A stretch of 64,000 nucleotides of DNA from Pseudomonadota bacterium. Its GTDB lineage: Bacteria > Pseudomonadota > Gammaproteobacteria > Burkholderiales > Burkholderiaceae_C. Below, one piece after another: positions 32,749 to 44,913 of this stretch. The DNA lies in contig JAEWIF010000006.1 in assembly GCA_023387335.1 (NCBI GenBank), positions 162,291-226,290 on the forward strand, written 5' to 3'. The notes beneath the pieces were generated by a model, which saw only the letters and a list, made by a program, of their open reading frames with translations, ran no database searches and was not told the origin of the DNA. The position numbers and the translations under genes are program-made. How positions within the stretch are numbered: position 1 is the first letter of the stretch; each line of letters starts with the position of its first letter.

Positions 32749-33075
32749 ATGTCCGAGCCCCATCCCTGCCTCAGCTGCGGCGCCTGCTGCGCCGCCTTCC
32801 GCGTCGACTTTTCCATCCACGAACTGGATGAGATGGGCGGCAGCGTGCCGTCCGGCCTGACGGTCGAGGTCACCGACAGCACCTGCCGCATGCGGGGCAC
32901 CGACCACACGCCCAGCCGTTGCGCGGCGCTCACCGGAAACATCGGCGTGAGGGCCGCTTGCGGCATCTACGAATGGCGGCCGAATCCCTGCCGCGAACTG
33001 GAAGCGGGCAGCGATGCCTGTGCGCGCGCACGCGCAAGACATGGGCTGCCGCCGCTCCCGATGCTTCAGGCCTGA
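32749..33075 (+). CDS. YkgJ-type cysteine cluster protein
   Basis: 108 aa. Starts MSEPHPCLSCGACCAAFRVD, giving a CxxCGACC cluster, then CRMRG, CAAL, ACGIYEWRPNPCRELE, the Cys pattern of the UPF0153/YkgJ Fe-S or Zn cluster family. The ATG at 32749 fits the conserved N-terminus; a GTG at 32722 is in frame. It lies directly after the LexA-type box, an unusual place for this family. Confidence 0.85.
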   Translation: MSEPHPCLSCGACCAAFRVDFSIHELDEMGGSVPSGLTVEVTDSTCRMRGTDHTPSRCAALTGNIGVRAACGIYEWRPNPCRELEAGSDACARARARHGLPPLPMLQA

Positions 33076-33141
33076 ACGAATTTCTTCCCTGTTGGCATTA
33101 ACCGACACCACGCGGTTTTTCGGCGGTCCACACTCCGCCGC

Positions 33142-33774
33142 ATGCAAAGCCTCTGGGACATCTCTCCGCCGGTGGACGCGCATTCGCCCGTCTTTCCCGG
33201 CGACACGCCCTACCGCCAGGAATGGGCCGCGCAGATCGCGCCCGGCTGCCCCGTCAACGTCAGCAGCCTCACCCTGTCGCCGCACGTCGGTGCGCATGCC
33301 GATGCGCCGCTCCACTACGACCCCGAAGGCAGCCCCGTGGGCGCCCTCGATCTCGAGCCCTATCTCGGCCGCTGCCGCGTGATCCACGCGATCGGCAAGC
33401 GGCCGCTGGTGGAATGGAGCGACCTCGAACACGCGATCGACGGACGCGACCTGCCGCCGCGCGTGCTGGTGCGCACCTACGAGCGCGTGCCGCTGGACCG
33501 CTTCGACGACCGCCTGGCCGCCTTCGCGCCCGACACCATCGAGCGCCTGGCCGATGCCGGCGTGAAGCTGGTCGGCATCGACACCGCCAGCATCGACCCC
33601 GCCGACAGCAAGGCACTGGCCAGCCACCAGGTGATCCGCCGCCGCGGCCTGCGCGTGCTGGAGAACCTGGTGCTCGACGACGTTCCCGAAGGCGACTACG
33701 AACTGATCGCCCTCCCTCTGAAACTGATGACGGCCGACGCCTCCCCCGTGCGCGCCGTCCTGCGACGCCCATGA
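33142..33774 (+). CDS. kynB: Kynurenine formamidase
   Basis: 210 aa. The metal-binding motif HVGAHADAPLHY (His/Asp) and GIDTASIDPADSKALASHQV are typical of bacterial KynB (Zn-dependent cyclase-like). It hydrolyses N-formylkynurenine. It begins the kynBUA operon. Start codon lacks a Shine-Dalgarno; CACACT (33129-33134) may be the -10 of a leaderless transcript. Confidence 0.93.
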   Translation: MQSLWDISPPVDAHSPVFPGDTPYRQEWAAQIAPGCPVNVSSLTLSPHVGAHADAPLHYDPEGSPVGALDLEPYLGRCRVIHAIGKRPLVEWSDLEHAIDGRDLPPRVLVRTYERVPLDRFDDRLAAFAPDTIERLADAGVKLVGIDTASIDPADSKALASHQVIRRRGLRVLENLVLDDVPEGDYELIALPLKLMTADASPVRAVLRRP

Positions 33775-35033
33775 CCATCACCCTCCAAGACTGCCGCGCC
33801 ATGGACGCGGACGATCCGCTGCGCAAGTTGCGCGACCTCTTCGTGCTGCCCGACGACGTGGTCTATCTCGACGGCAATTCGCTCGGTCCCCTGCCGCGCG
33901 CCACCGCCGCGCGCGTGGCCGCCGCGGTCGAACAGGAGTGGGGCCAGGGCCTGATCCGCTCGTGGAATACGGCAGGCTGGTTCGACCTGCCGAAACGCGT
34001 GGGCGACCGCATCGCCGGCTGGATCGGCGCGCGCGACGGTGAAGTCGTCGCCACCGACACCACCTCGATCAACCTGTACAAGGTGCTCAGCGCCGCCGCG
34101 CGCATCGCCGCCGCCGACAAGCCCGGTCGAACCGTGGTGCTGAGCGAGCGCAGCAACTTCCCGACCGACCTCTACATCGCGCAGGCGCTGTGCGAAGAGC
34201 GTGGGTGGACGCTGCGCCTGGTGGAGCCCGACCAGATCGAGTCCGCCCTCGGCGCCGGCGACATCGCCGTGCTGATGCTCACCCACGTCAACTACCGCAC
34301 CGGCGCGATGCACGACATGGCGGCGCTCACCGCCCTCGCGCATCGCCACGGCACGATCGCGATCTGGGACCTGGCGCACAGCGCGGGCGCGGTGCCGGTG
34401 GATCTGCACGCCGCCGAGGCCGACTTCGCGATCGGCTGCGGCTACAAGTACCTCAATGGCGGCCCCGGCTCGCCCGCGTTCGCCTGGGTGCATCCGCGCC
34501 ACGCCGACCGCTTCTGGCAGCCGCTCGCGGGCTGGTGGGGCCATGCCGCGCCGTTCGAGTTCACGCCGGAGTACCGGCCGGCCCCGGGCATCGCGCGCTA
34601 CCTGTGCGGAACGCAACCGGTGCTGAGCATGGTCGCGCTCGACTGCGGCTTGGACACGCTGGACGCCGCGCGCGCGGCCGGCGGCATGCAGGCGTTGCGC
34701 GCCAAGTCGCTGGCGATGACGGACCTGTTCATCTCGCTCGTGGAGCAGCGCTGCGAAGGCCATGGCCTCGCGCTCGTCACGCCGCGCGAACACGCGAAGC
34801 GCGGCTCGCAGGTCTGCCTGTCGCTCGAGGAAGGCGCCTACGCCATCGTGCAGGCGCTGATCGCGCGCGGCGTCATCGGCGATTTCCGCGCGCCGGACAT
34901 CCTGCGTTTCGGCTTCACGCCGCTGTACCTGGAGTACGAGGACGTGTGGAAGGCGGTGGAGCACCTGCGGCAGGTGCTGGAGTCCGGCGAATGGCGCCGG
35001 GCCGAGTTCAACGCGAAGCAGGCGGTGACATGA
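33771..35033 (+). CDS. kynU: Kynureninase
   Basis: 420 aa PLP enzyme. VYLDGNSLGPLPRATAARV near the start, DLAHSAGAVPVDLH, and the PLP Lys in GCGYKYLNGGPGSPAF fit kynureninase, which cleaves kynurenine to anthranilate and alanine. The start overlaps the kynB stop (ATGA), and its stop overlaps kynA by 4 nt. Confidence 0.95.
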   Translation: MTITLQDCRAMDADDPLRKLRDLFVLPDDVVYLDGNSLGPLPRATAARVAAAVEQEWGQGLIRSWNTAGWFDLPKRVGDRIAGWIGARDGEVVATDTTSINLYKVLSAAARIAAADKPGRTVVLSERSNFPTDLYIAQALCEERGWTLRLVEPDQIESALGAGDIAVLMLTHVNYRTGAMHDMAALTALAHRHGTIAIWDLAHSAGAVPVDLHAAEADFAIGCGYKYLNGGPGSPAFAWVHPRHADRFWQPLAGWWGHAAPFEFTPEYRPAPGIARYLCGTQPVLSMVALDCGLDTLDAARAAGGMQALRAKSLAMTDLFISLVEQRCEGHGLALVTPREHAKRGSQVCLSLEEGAYAIVQALIARGVIGDFRAPDILRFGFTPLYLEYEDVWKAVEHLRQVLESGEWRRAEFNAKQAVT

Positions 35034-35878
35034 ACGGCAGCGGAAAACCCGAGGACATCGTCCACGCCGAGGGCGCGAAGCTGGATTTCAGCCGCGCCAT
35101 GAGCTACGGCGACTACCTGCAGCTGGACCAGATCCTGTCCGCGCAGAAACCGCTCTCGCCCGACCACAACGAGATGCTGTTCATCATCCAGCACCAGACC
35201 AGCGAGCTGTGGATGAAGCTGATGCTGCACGAGCTGCGCGCGGCCATCGAGTGCGTGGCGCGCGACCAGCTGGGCAGCGCGTTCAAGATGCTGGCGCGGG
35301 TCTCGCGCATCATGGAGCAGCTGGTGCACGCCTGGGACGTCCTGGCCACCATGACGCCGCCCGAATACAGCGCGATCCGGCCTTATCTCGCCAGCTCCAG
35401 CGGCTTCCAGAGCGCGCAGTACCGCTGCATCGAGTTCGCGCTGGGCAACAAGAACGCGGCCATGCTCAAGCCGCACGAGCACCGGCCCGACCTGCTGGCC
35501 CAGGTGCGCGCCGCGTACGAGGCGCCTTCGCTCTACGACGAGTCGCTGCGCCTGCTGGCGCGCCGCGGGCTGACCATGCCGGCGAACTACGTCGAGCGCG
35601 ACTGGACGCAGCCCTACGTCGAAAGCGAGGAGGTCGAGCAGGCCTGGCTGCAGGTCTATCGCGACACGGATCGCTGGTGGGACCTGTACCAGCTGGGCGA
35701 GGAACTCACCGACCTGGAAGACGCGTTCCGCCTCTGGCGATTCCGCCACGTCACCACCGTGGAGCGCGTGATCGGCTTCAAGCGCGGCACCGGCGGAACG
35801 GGCGGCGTGTCCTACCTGCGCAGGATGCTGGACGTGGTGCTGTTCCCCGAGATCTGGCGGCTGCGCACGGATCTCTGA
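35030..35878 (+). CDS. kynA: Tryptophan 2,3-dioxygenase
   Basis: 282 aa, heme enzyme. MSYGDYLQLDQILSAQ, HNEMLFIIQHQTSELWMK, SSSGFQSAQYRCIEFALGN and GGTGGVSYL are diagnostic. First step of tryptophan catabolism. Overlaps kynU by 4 nt. It converges with the FAD monooxygenase gene, 1 nt between stops, without a terminator. Confidence 0.96.
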   Translation: MNGSGKPEDIVHAEGAKLDFSRAMSYGDYLQLDQILSAQKPLSPDHNEMLFIIQHQTSELWMKLMLHELRAAIECVARDQLGSAFKMLARVSRIMEQLVHAWDVLATMTPPEYSAIRPYLASSSGFQSAQYRCIEFALGNKNAAMLKPHEHRPDLLAQVRAAYEAPSLYDESLRLLARRGLTMPANYVERDWTQPYVESEEVEQAWLQVYRDTDRWWDLYQLGEELTDLEDAFRLWRFRHVTTVERVIGFKRGTGGTGGVSYLRRMLDVVLFPEIWRLRTDL

Positions 35879-35879
35879 T

Positions 35880-37052
35880 TCACGCGCCCCCATAGAGCCA
35901 GGGCAGGTCCAGCAGCTTCTCGCCGCCCACGCGCATCGAGACATTGCGGGCCAGCCGCAGCGGTCCGTCCGCGTGGAAGATCCAGCCGTTGCGAAACGAC
36001 CGTGCCTGCACCCGCGCGCAGCGCTGCCAGCGATCCAGCGCGTAGCGGCGGAGGCACGTGGGCACGTCCAGCACGCGGCCGTCGCACACGGCCAGCACTT
36101 TCTGCAGCGCCGAAGCGTCTTCCAGCGCCATGCCCGCACCCTGCGCCAGGTAGGGCCGCATCGGATGCGCGGCGTCGCCCAGCAGCGCCGCGCGGCCGCG
36201 AGCCATCGCGGCTTCGCTCTGCAACGGCGGGCGGTCGTGCACCGGCCACAGGCGCCACCGCGGCGCGGCCTCGACCAGCGCCTGCAGTTCGCCGCACGAG
36301 CCGCGCGCCACGGCGTGCAGCGCCTCGTCGCCGGCGTCCTGCTCCCAGCCGGCCTGGGCCCGGCCTTCGATGAAGGCGACCACGTTCAACGCTTCTCCGC
36401 CGCGCACCGGGTAGCGGATCAAGTGCATGCGCGGGCCCAGCCAGGCTTGCACCTCGGGCGCGCGCAGCGATTCGGGCAGCTGCGCCATCGGCAGCATCGC
36501 GCGATAGGCGACGTGGCCGCTGGCGGGCGCGGGGCCGTCGCCGATCAACTGGCCGCGCAGCGTGCTCCACACGCCATCCGCGACCGCCAGCGCATCGGCC
36601 TCGACGACGGTGCCGCCGGCCAGGTCGGCCTGGGCCAGTTCGCCGTCGACGCGGGCGCGCGTGATGGTGACGCCGGCATGCAGGTGCGCGCCCGCCCGCG
36701 CGGCCGCTTCCAGCAGCACCGAGTGGAGATCGGCGCGGTGCAGCGTCAGGTAGGGAGAGCCGTAGCGTTGGCGCGCCTGGGCGCCCAGGCGCAGCGAACC
36801 GAGCTCACGTCCGTCGACGGCATCGCGGACCGACAGGCGTTGCGGCTCGAACGGCCGCAGCTCGGGGCGATCGAGCAGTCCCCACTGGTCCAGGATGCGC
36901 GTCGCGTTGGGCCCGAGCTGCAATCCCGCGCCGGCCTCGCCGAAGGCCTCGGCCTTCTCGAAGACGCGGACCTCCCAGCCGGCCGCGCGCGCGCCCACCG
37001 CGGCTGCCAGCCCCGCGATGCCGCCTCCCGCCACCAGGATGTCTTGTGCCAT
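35880..37052 (-). CDS. FAD-dependent aromatic monooxygenase
   Basis: 390 aa. The Rossmann motif VAGGGIAGLAAAVGARAAG (GxGxxG), the DG motif (AVADGVWSTLRG) and LLGDAAHPMRPYLAQGAGMA for FAD ribityl binding define class A flavin monooxygenases. It resembles 3-hydroxybenzoate 6-hydroxylase and salicylate hydroxylase. Substrate is uncertain. Next to kynBUA, an anthranilate or related aromatic is possible, but this is inference. A 30-nt gap separates it from acnA. Confidence 0.82.
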   Translation of the reverse strand: MAQDILVAGGGIAGLAAAVGARAAGWEVRVFEKAEAFGEAGAGLQLGPNATRILDQWGLLDRPELRPFEPQRLSVRDAVDGRELGSLRLGAQARQRYGSPYLTLHRADLHSVLLEAAARAGAHLHAGVTITRARVDGELAQADLAGGTVVEADALAVADGVWSTLRGQLIGDGPAPASGHVAYRAMLPMAQLPESLRAPEVQAWLGPRMHLIRYPVRGGEALNVVAFIEGRAQAGWEQDAGDEALHAVARGSCGELQALVEAAPRWRLWPVHDRPPLQSEAAMARGRAALLGDAAHPMRPYLAQGAGMALEDASALQKVLAVCDGRVLDVPTCLRRYALDRWQRCARVQARSFRNGWIFHADGPLRLARNVSMRVGGEKLLDLPWLYGGA

Positions 37053-37082
37053 CGCGGCGAATTGTGCCGCGCGATGGCCGCG

Positions 37083-39950
<2,868 letters not shown>

Positions 39951-40065
39951 CGGGACCTCCTGCCGAGATGAGTTCTTGGTTGGGAGCAGGCTGCTCGGGA
40001 ACCGACCATTTTGCCGCCGCGGGGGCGACCTTGGGGTGCGCGGGGCCGTGCGACGGCCGTGCCGT

Positions 40066-41253
40066 TCAGGCGGGCAGGTAGCGGACGGCCAGCACGCCTT
40101 CGATGGCACGGATGGCCGAGAGCACGTCCTCGCCCACCGGGCTGTCGACATCCACCAGCGTGTAGGCCATCTCGCCGCGCGACTTGTTGACCATGTTGTG
40201 GATGTTCAGGCCGGCCTGGGCCATGGCGGTGGAGATCTGGCCCACCATGTTCGGCACGTTGGCGTTGGCGATGGCCAGGCGGAAGGCCGATTCGCGCGCC
40301 ATCGACACGGCGGGAAAGTTCACCGCGTTGGCGATGTTGCCGTGCTCCAGGTAGTCGCGCAGCTGGTCGGCCACCATCACCGCGCAGTTGTCCTCGGCCT
40401 CGCGGGTGGACGCGCCCAGGTGCGGCAGCGCGATCACCTTGGGATGGCGAAGGATCGCGCCGTGCGGGAAGTCGCAGACGTAGCGGCCCAGCGTGCCGGC
40501 GTCCAGCGCGCGCAGCACCGCCGCATCGTCCACCACGCCTTCGCGCGAGAAATTCAGCAGCACCGAGCCGGGCTTGAGCAGGCCGATGTTGTCGGCGTTG
40601 ACCAGGTGCCGCGTCGCATCGAGCAGCGGCACGTGCAGGCTGACGAAGCGGCAGTTGCGCAGCACCTCGGCCACGCTGCCCGCCTTGCGCACCTGCGAAG
40701 GCAGGCTCCAGGCCGCATCGACCGTGATCTCCGGGTCGTGGCCCATGGCATTCATGCCCAGCTGGATGCCGGCCTGCGCCACCAGGCAGCCGACCTTGCC
40801 CAGGCCGATCACGCCCAGCGTCTGGCCCGCGAGCTCGAAACCGGCGAAGGGCTTCTTGCCGTCCTCGACCTGCGCGTCCAGTCCGGGCGCGTCCGGTTGG
40901 AGCGTCTGGACGAACTGCAGCGCGCCGGGCAGGTTGCGCGCGGCCAGCAGCATGCCGGCCAGCACCAGTTCCTTGACCGCGTTGGCGTTGGCGCCGGGCG
41001 CGTTGAACACCGGCACGCCGCGCGCGCTCATCGCCTTCACGGGGATGTTGTTGGTGCCCGCGCCGGCGCGGGCGATGGCCTGGACGCTTGCAGGGATGTC
41101 CATCGAGTGCATGTCGGCCGACCGCACCAGCACCGCGTCGGGCGCGGCGACCGACTTGCCCACCTCGTAGCGGCCGGCAGGCAGCCGTTGCAGCCCCAGG
41201 TCGGAGACCTGGTTGAGCACCAGCACCTGGTACGGCCGCCCGGCGTCAGGCAT
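40066..41253 (-). CDS. serA: D-3-phosphoglycerate dehydrogenase, ACT domain type
   Basis: 395 aa. RAGAGTNNIPVKAMSARG, the NAD Rossmann motif VIGLGKVGCLVAQAG and HLGASTREAEDNCA define SerA; a C-terminal ACT domain (residues about 320-395) could bind serine. First step of serine synthesis. Start overlaps the serC stop by 8 nt. Confidence 0.93.
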   Translation of the reverse strand: MPDAGRPYQVLVLNQVSDLGLQRLPAGRYEVGKSVAAPDAVLVRSADMHSMDIPASVQAIARAGAGTNNIPVKAMSARGVPVFNAPGANANAVKELVLAGMLLAARNLPGALQFVQTLQPDAPGLDAQVEDGKKPFAGFELAGQTLGVIGLGKVGCLVAQAGIQLGMNAMGHDPEITVDAAWSLPSQVRKAGSVAEVLRNCRFVSLHVPLLDATRHLVNADNIGLLKPGSVLLNFSREGVVDDAAVLRALDAGTLGRYVCDFPHGAILRHPKVIALPHLGASTREAEDNCAVMVADQLRDYLEHGNIANAVNFPAVSMARESAFRLAIANANVPNMVGQISTAMAQAGLNIHNMVNKSRGEMAYTLVDVDSPVGEDVLSAIRAIEGVLAVRYLPA

Positions 41254-42328
41254 GTTGCTTCTCGAATTCCTGCATGTACTTGACGAGGGCCTTCACGCCT
41301 TCGATGGGCATGGCGTTGTAGATCGACGCCCGCATGCCGCCCACCGAGCGGTGGCCCTTGAGCTGGATCATCCCGCGCGCCGTCGCACCCTTCAGGAAGG
41401 CTTCGTCCAGCGAATCGTCCTTGAGCTTGAAGGGCACGTTCATCAGCGAACGGTCTTCCTTGGCCACCGGGTTGCGGTAGAAGTTGCTCGCGTCCAGGTA
41501 GTCGTACAGGACGCGCGCCTTGGCCTGGTTGTGCTCTTCCATGGCGGCCAGGCCGCCGTTGGCCTTGATGTGCTTGCAGACCAGCCCGGCGATGTAGATC
41601 GCGTAGGTGGGCGGCGTGTTGTACATCGAGTCGTTCTCGGCCTGCAGCTGGTAGTTGAAGGCCGAAGGCGTGATGGGCAGCGCGTGGCCCAGCAGGTCGT
41701 CGCGCACGATCACCACCGTCACGCCCGACGGGCCCATGTTCTTCTGCGCGCCGGCGTAGATCAGGCCGTAGCGGCTGACGTCGATCGGGCGCGACATGAT
41801 GTTGGACGACATGTCGGCCACCAGCGGCACGCTGCCGGTATCGGGCGTCCAGTGGAATTCGACCCCGCCGATGGTCTCGTTGGAGCAGATGTGGACGTAG
41901 GCCGCCTTGGGGTCCAGCTTCCACTCCGACTGCTTGGGGATCGCGGTGAACTTGCTGGCCTCGCCGGTGGCGGCGATGTTGATCTTTCCGTAGGTCGCGG
42001 CTTCCTTGGTCGACTTCCTGGACCAGTCGCCGGTAACCACGTAGTCGGCGGCGCCGCCGCGGCCGAGCAGGTTCATCGGCACGATGGCGTTCTCGCCGAT
42101 CGCGCCGCCCTGCATGAACAGCACCTTGTAGTTGGACGGCACGCCCATCAGCTCGCGCAGCGTGGCTTCGGCCTCGGCGTGGATGCCGATGAACTCCTTG
42201 CCGCGGTGGCTCATCTCCATCACCGACATGCCGCTGCCGTGCCAGTCGAGCATCTCGTCGGCGGCCTGCCGCAGAACGGCTTCGGGCAGGGTGGCGGGAC
42301 CGGGGCTGAAGTTGAAGACGCGGGACAT
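41246..42328 (-). CDS. serC: Phosphoserine aminotransferase
   Basis: 360 aa. MSRVFNFSPGPATLPEAVLR, LFMQGGAIGENAIVPMNLL and the PLP Lys in LIYAGAQKNMGPSGVTVVIV mark SerC. Second step of serine and part of vitamin B6 synthesis. Operon with serA directly downstream. Confidence 0.95.
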   Translation of the reverse strand: MSRVFNFSPGPATLPEAVLRQAADEMLDWHGSGMSVMEMSHRGKEFIGIHAEAEATLRELMGVPSNYKVLFMQGGAIGENAIVPMNLLGRGGAADYVVTGDWSRKSTKEAATYGKINIAATGEASKFTAIPKQSEWKLDPKAAYVHICSNETIGGVEFHWTPDTGSVPLVADMSSNIMSRPIDVSRYGLIYAGAQKNMGPSGVTVVIVRDDLLGHALPITPSAFNYQLQAENDSMYNTPPTYAIYIAGLVCKHIKANGGLAAMEEHNQAKARVLYDYLDASNFYRNPVAKEDRSLMNVPFKLKDDSLDEAFLKGATARGMIQLKGHRSVGGMRASIYNAMPIEGVKALVKYMQEFEKQHA

Positions 42329-42401
42329 GGGGGCTTTCTGGGACGCTGTGGCGGAAAAAGGAGTGGGACAGCATACAAGAAGCCCCCCACCCCCGCCGGG
42401 C

Positions 42402-42806
42402 TCAGCCCATGGCCGCGCGCGGCGCGGCGCCCCGGCGCAAACCCATCCACTGCAGATCGGCCAGCACCAGCACCGCGGCCGCCTGCATCGCGATCCAGGC
42501 GACGCCCAGCGCGGTGGGCTGCAGCAGGGCGACCGCCAGGCCGCAACCGGCCGCCCAGGCCAGGTTGCCGGCCGCGAACAGCGCCACCCACTTGCGCGGC
42601 GGCACGGGCCGGCTCGCGGCCCAGGCGGCCAGCAGGGCGTACGCGACCAGGAACACGCCGGTATCGAGCAGCAGCACCTGCGGCAGCCCGAACAGGCGCG
42701 GCAAGGCGTCGAGCGCGGCGAGCTGCAGCGCGCCGCTGCCGAAGCAGGAAGCGGCATCGGCCCAGAGCACGCCGCGAAGGAAACGGGGAGAAGCGAACAT
42801 CGACAT
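42402..42806 (-). CDS. Small four-helix membrane protein (134 aa)
   Basis: Starts MSMFASPRFLRGVLWADAAS. It has four hydrophobic helices, e.g. LLLDTGVFLVAYALLAAWAA and GVAWIAMQAAAVLVLADLQW. It looks like a DoxX-neighbour or related membrane family but no motif is decisive. AGGAGG lies 5 nt before the ATG. It is divergent to the XRE regulator, which may control it. Confidence 0.65.
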   Translation of the reverse strand: MSMFASPRFLRGVLWADAASCFGSGALQLAALDALPRLFGLPQVLLLDTGVFLVAYALLAAWAASRPVPPRKWVALFAAGNLAWAAGCGLAVALLQPTALGVAWIAMQAAAVLVLADLQWMGLRRGAAPRAAMG

Positions 42807-42912
42807 GGAAGCCTCCTTGTGGAAAGGCCCCGATCGTGGTCGCGCGCCTTCGTCCCGTCGATGACGTGCCAGGTAATGCAACCGGCTCCGGCGAGCGCAT
42901 AGCATCCCCCTC

Positions 42913-43740
42913 ATGAGCTCAGTCGCCGCCCTGCCCCGCTCCGCCGCCCCGCAGCCCTTCGGCGCGCACCTGCGCCACTGGCGCCAGCACCGGCGCCTGT
43001 CGCAGCAGGGGCTGGCCGAGGAAGCCGAGATCTCGACGCGGCACCTGAGCTTCGTCGAGACCGGGCGCGCGCTCCCCAGCCGCGAGATGGTGCTGCGCCT
43101 CTCCGAGCGCCTGGGCGTGCCGCTGCGCGAGCGCAATGCGATGCTGGTGGCGGCCGGCTACGCGCCCATGTACCGCGAGCGTCCGCTGGAGGACCCGGGC
43201 CTGGCGCCCGCGCGCGCGGCGGTGGACCTGATCCTGCGCGCGCACGAACCGAACCCCGCGCTGGCGGTGGACCGGCACTGGGACCTGGTGGCCGGCAACC
43301 GCATGCTGCCGCACCTGATGGCCGGGGCCGACCCGGAGCTGCTCCAGGGCCGCATCAACGTGCTGCGCCTGTCCCTGCATCCGCGTGGCCTGGCGCCCCG
43401 CATCGTCAACCTGGGCCAGTGGCGCGAGCACCTATTCGAGCGGCTGCGCCAGCAGGTGCAGGCGACGGGCGACGCGGCGCTGGCTTCGCTGCTGGAGGAG
43501 CTGCGCGGCTACCCGGTGCCGGACGGCGCGCACGATACGCGCCTGGAAGGCGAGCACGTCGGCGTGGCGCTGCCGCTGCGCTTTCGCACCCAGGACGGCC
43601 AGGTGCTCAGCTTCATCAGCACCACCACGGTGTTCGGCACCGCGGTGGACGTGACGGTCCAGGAGCTGACGCTGGAAACCTTCTTCCCGCTGGACGCCGT
43701 CACGGCCGAAGCGCTGCGGCGCCTCGCCCCCGCGGACTGA
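42913..43740 (+). CDS. XRE-family regulator with MmyB-like ligand domain
   Basis: 275 aa. HTH residues 17-70: HLRHWRQHRRLSQQGLAEEA then STRHLSFVETGRALPSREM. The C-terminal part (VDRHWDLVAGNRMLPHLM and following) matches the MmyB-like ligand-binding domain. The start has no Shine-Dalgarno; TAGCAT at 42900-42905 may give a leaderless mRNA. It is divergent from 42402-42806, which it may regulate. Confidence 0.85.
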   Translation: MSSVAALPRSAAPQPFGAHLRHWRQHRRLSQQGLAEEAEISTRHLSFVETGRALPSREMVLRLSERLGVPLRERNAMLVAAGYAPMYRERPLEDPGLAPARAAVDLILRAHEPNPALAVDRHWDLVAGNRMLPHLMAGADPELLQGRINVLRLSLHPRGLAPRIVNLGQWREHLFERLRQQVQATGDAALASLLEELRGYPVPDGAHDTRLEGEHVGVALPLRFRTQDGQVLSFISTTTVFGTAVDVTVQELTLETFFPLDAVTAEALRRLAPAD

Positions 43741-43743
43741 CGC

Positions 43744-44748
43744 TTACTCGGCGCCCACCGGCCGGGGTTCGGCGCCGGCGGCCTCGATCTGCATCTCGAA
43801 CGCGCGCAGCCGCTTGTAGACCGACATCAGCTCCACGATGGTGGTCCAGCTGAGCACCAGGAACTGGAAGGCGCTTTCGACCCGGCCGAACGCACGCACG
43901 ATCTGCTGCATCACGCCCAGCGTGACCACGCCCGCCACCAGCGTGGGGCCGAGCGCCAGGTACGGCACCAGCACGCCGACCTGCAGGTAGGACCACTTGG
44001 CCACGTCGAAGTAGAGGTAGTGGAAGAACAGGGTGAAGTAGTTGCGCCGCACCGCGCCGAAGAGGCGCGCCACCTCGGGGGGCTGCGCGCGGTCATGGTG
44101 GTCCTCGCCGTACACCAGCTCCTTGCGGTAGGCCGCCTCCACGCGCTGGTTCTGGAACTGCAGGCCCGGCAGCTTGATGCCCACGATGGCCAGCAGCAGC
44201 GTGCCGCCGAGCGCGAATCCGATCGCCACCCACACCAGCGAGTAGTGCACCGGCCCGAAGAACGGCAGCTCGGTCACCTTGGCCGACAGGCCCGCCAGGA
44301 TCGGCAGGAAGGCGAACAGCACCATCAGGCTGCGCATGAACTCGCTGCCCAGGCTTTCCATGATGGAGGCGAAGCGCATCGTGTCCTCCTGCACCCGCTG
44401 GGCCGCGCCCTCGATGTCGCGCAGCTTGTCCCAGTTCTCCATGTAGTAGTCGTTCATCGCCGTTCGCCAGCGGAAGACGTAGTGCTTGATGAAGAAGTCG
44501 AGCACCACGGCCACCAGCACGTACACCATCGCGATGTTCAGGAAGGTGGACAGCTGGTCCCAGTACTCGGCGAGAGTGATGCTGCCCGGCTTGGACAGCG
44601 CCTTCTGCACCACGTCGTAGAAGGTCCCGAACCACTCGTTGATCTTCACGTCCAGCTCCACCCGGTACCAGGTGGCGAACAGGATCAGGGCCGTGCCCAG
44701 GATGGACCAGGCGAACCAGCGGCGCGACAGGAAGAAGGACTTGAACAT
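43744..44748 (-). CDS. SbmA/BacA-like transporter
   Basis: 334 aa. The family hallmarks are LFATWYRVELDVKINEWFG, RWRTAMNDYYMENWDKLRDI and EGAAQRVQEDTMRFA, with about seven helices. SbmA/BacA transporters import peptide-like substances across the inner membrane using the proton gradient. Converges with the XRE gene after 3 nt. Confidence 0.88.
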   Translation of the reverse strand: MFKSFFLSRRWFAWSILGTALILFATWYRVELDVKINEWFGTFYDVVQKALSKPGSITLAEYWDQLSTFLNIAMVYVLVAVVLDFFIKHYVFRWRTAMNDYYMENWDKLRDIEGAAQRVQEDTMRFASIMESLGSEFMRSLMVLFAFLPILAGLSAKVTELPFFGPVHYSLVWVAIGFALGGTLLLAIVGIKLPGLQFQNQRVEAAYRKELVYGEDHHDRAQPPEVARLFGAVRRNYFTLFFHYLYFDVAKWSYLQVGVLVPYLALGPTLVAGVVTLGVMQQIVRAFGRVESAFQFLVLSWTTIVELMSVYKRLRAFEMQIEAAGAEPRPVGAE

Positions 44749-44913
44749 GATGGGTGCGAACCTCGCAGCGGGGATCGGCAGATGCTAACCGTCCGGCCGT
44801 GCAGGGCGGGTTGTCAGCCTCGGCGCACAGGCGCGCGCGCGGGCTTCCGACGGCTGCCGACCTGCCGGCGCGGAGAAGATCGGCGCAACGCCACGAGAGC
44901 GAAAGGACACCCC

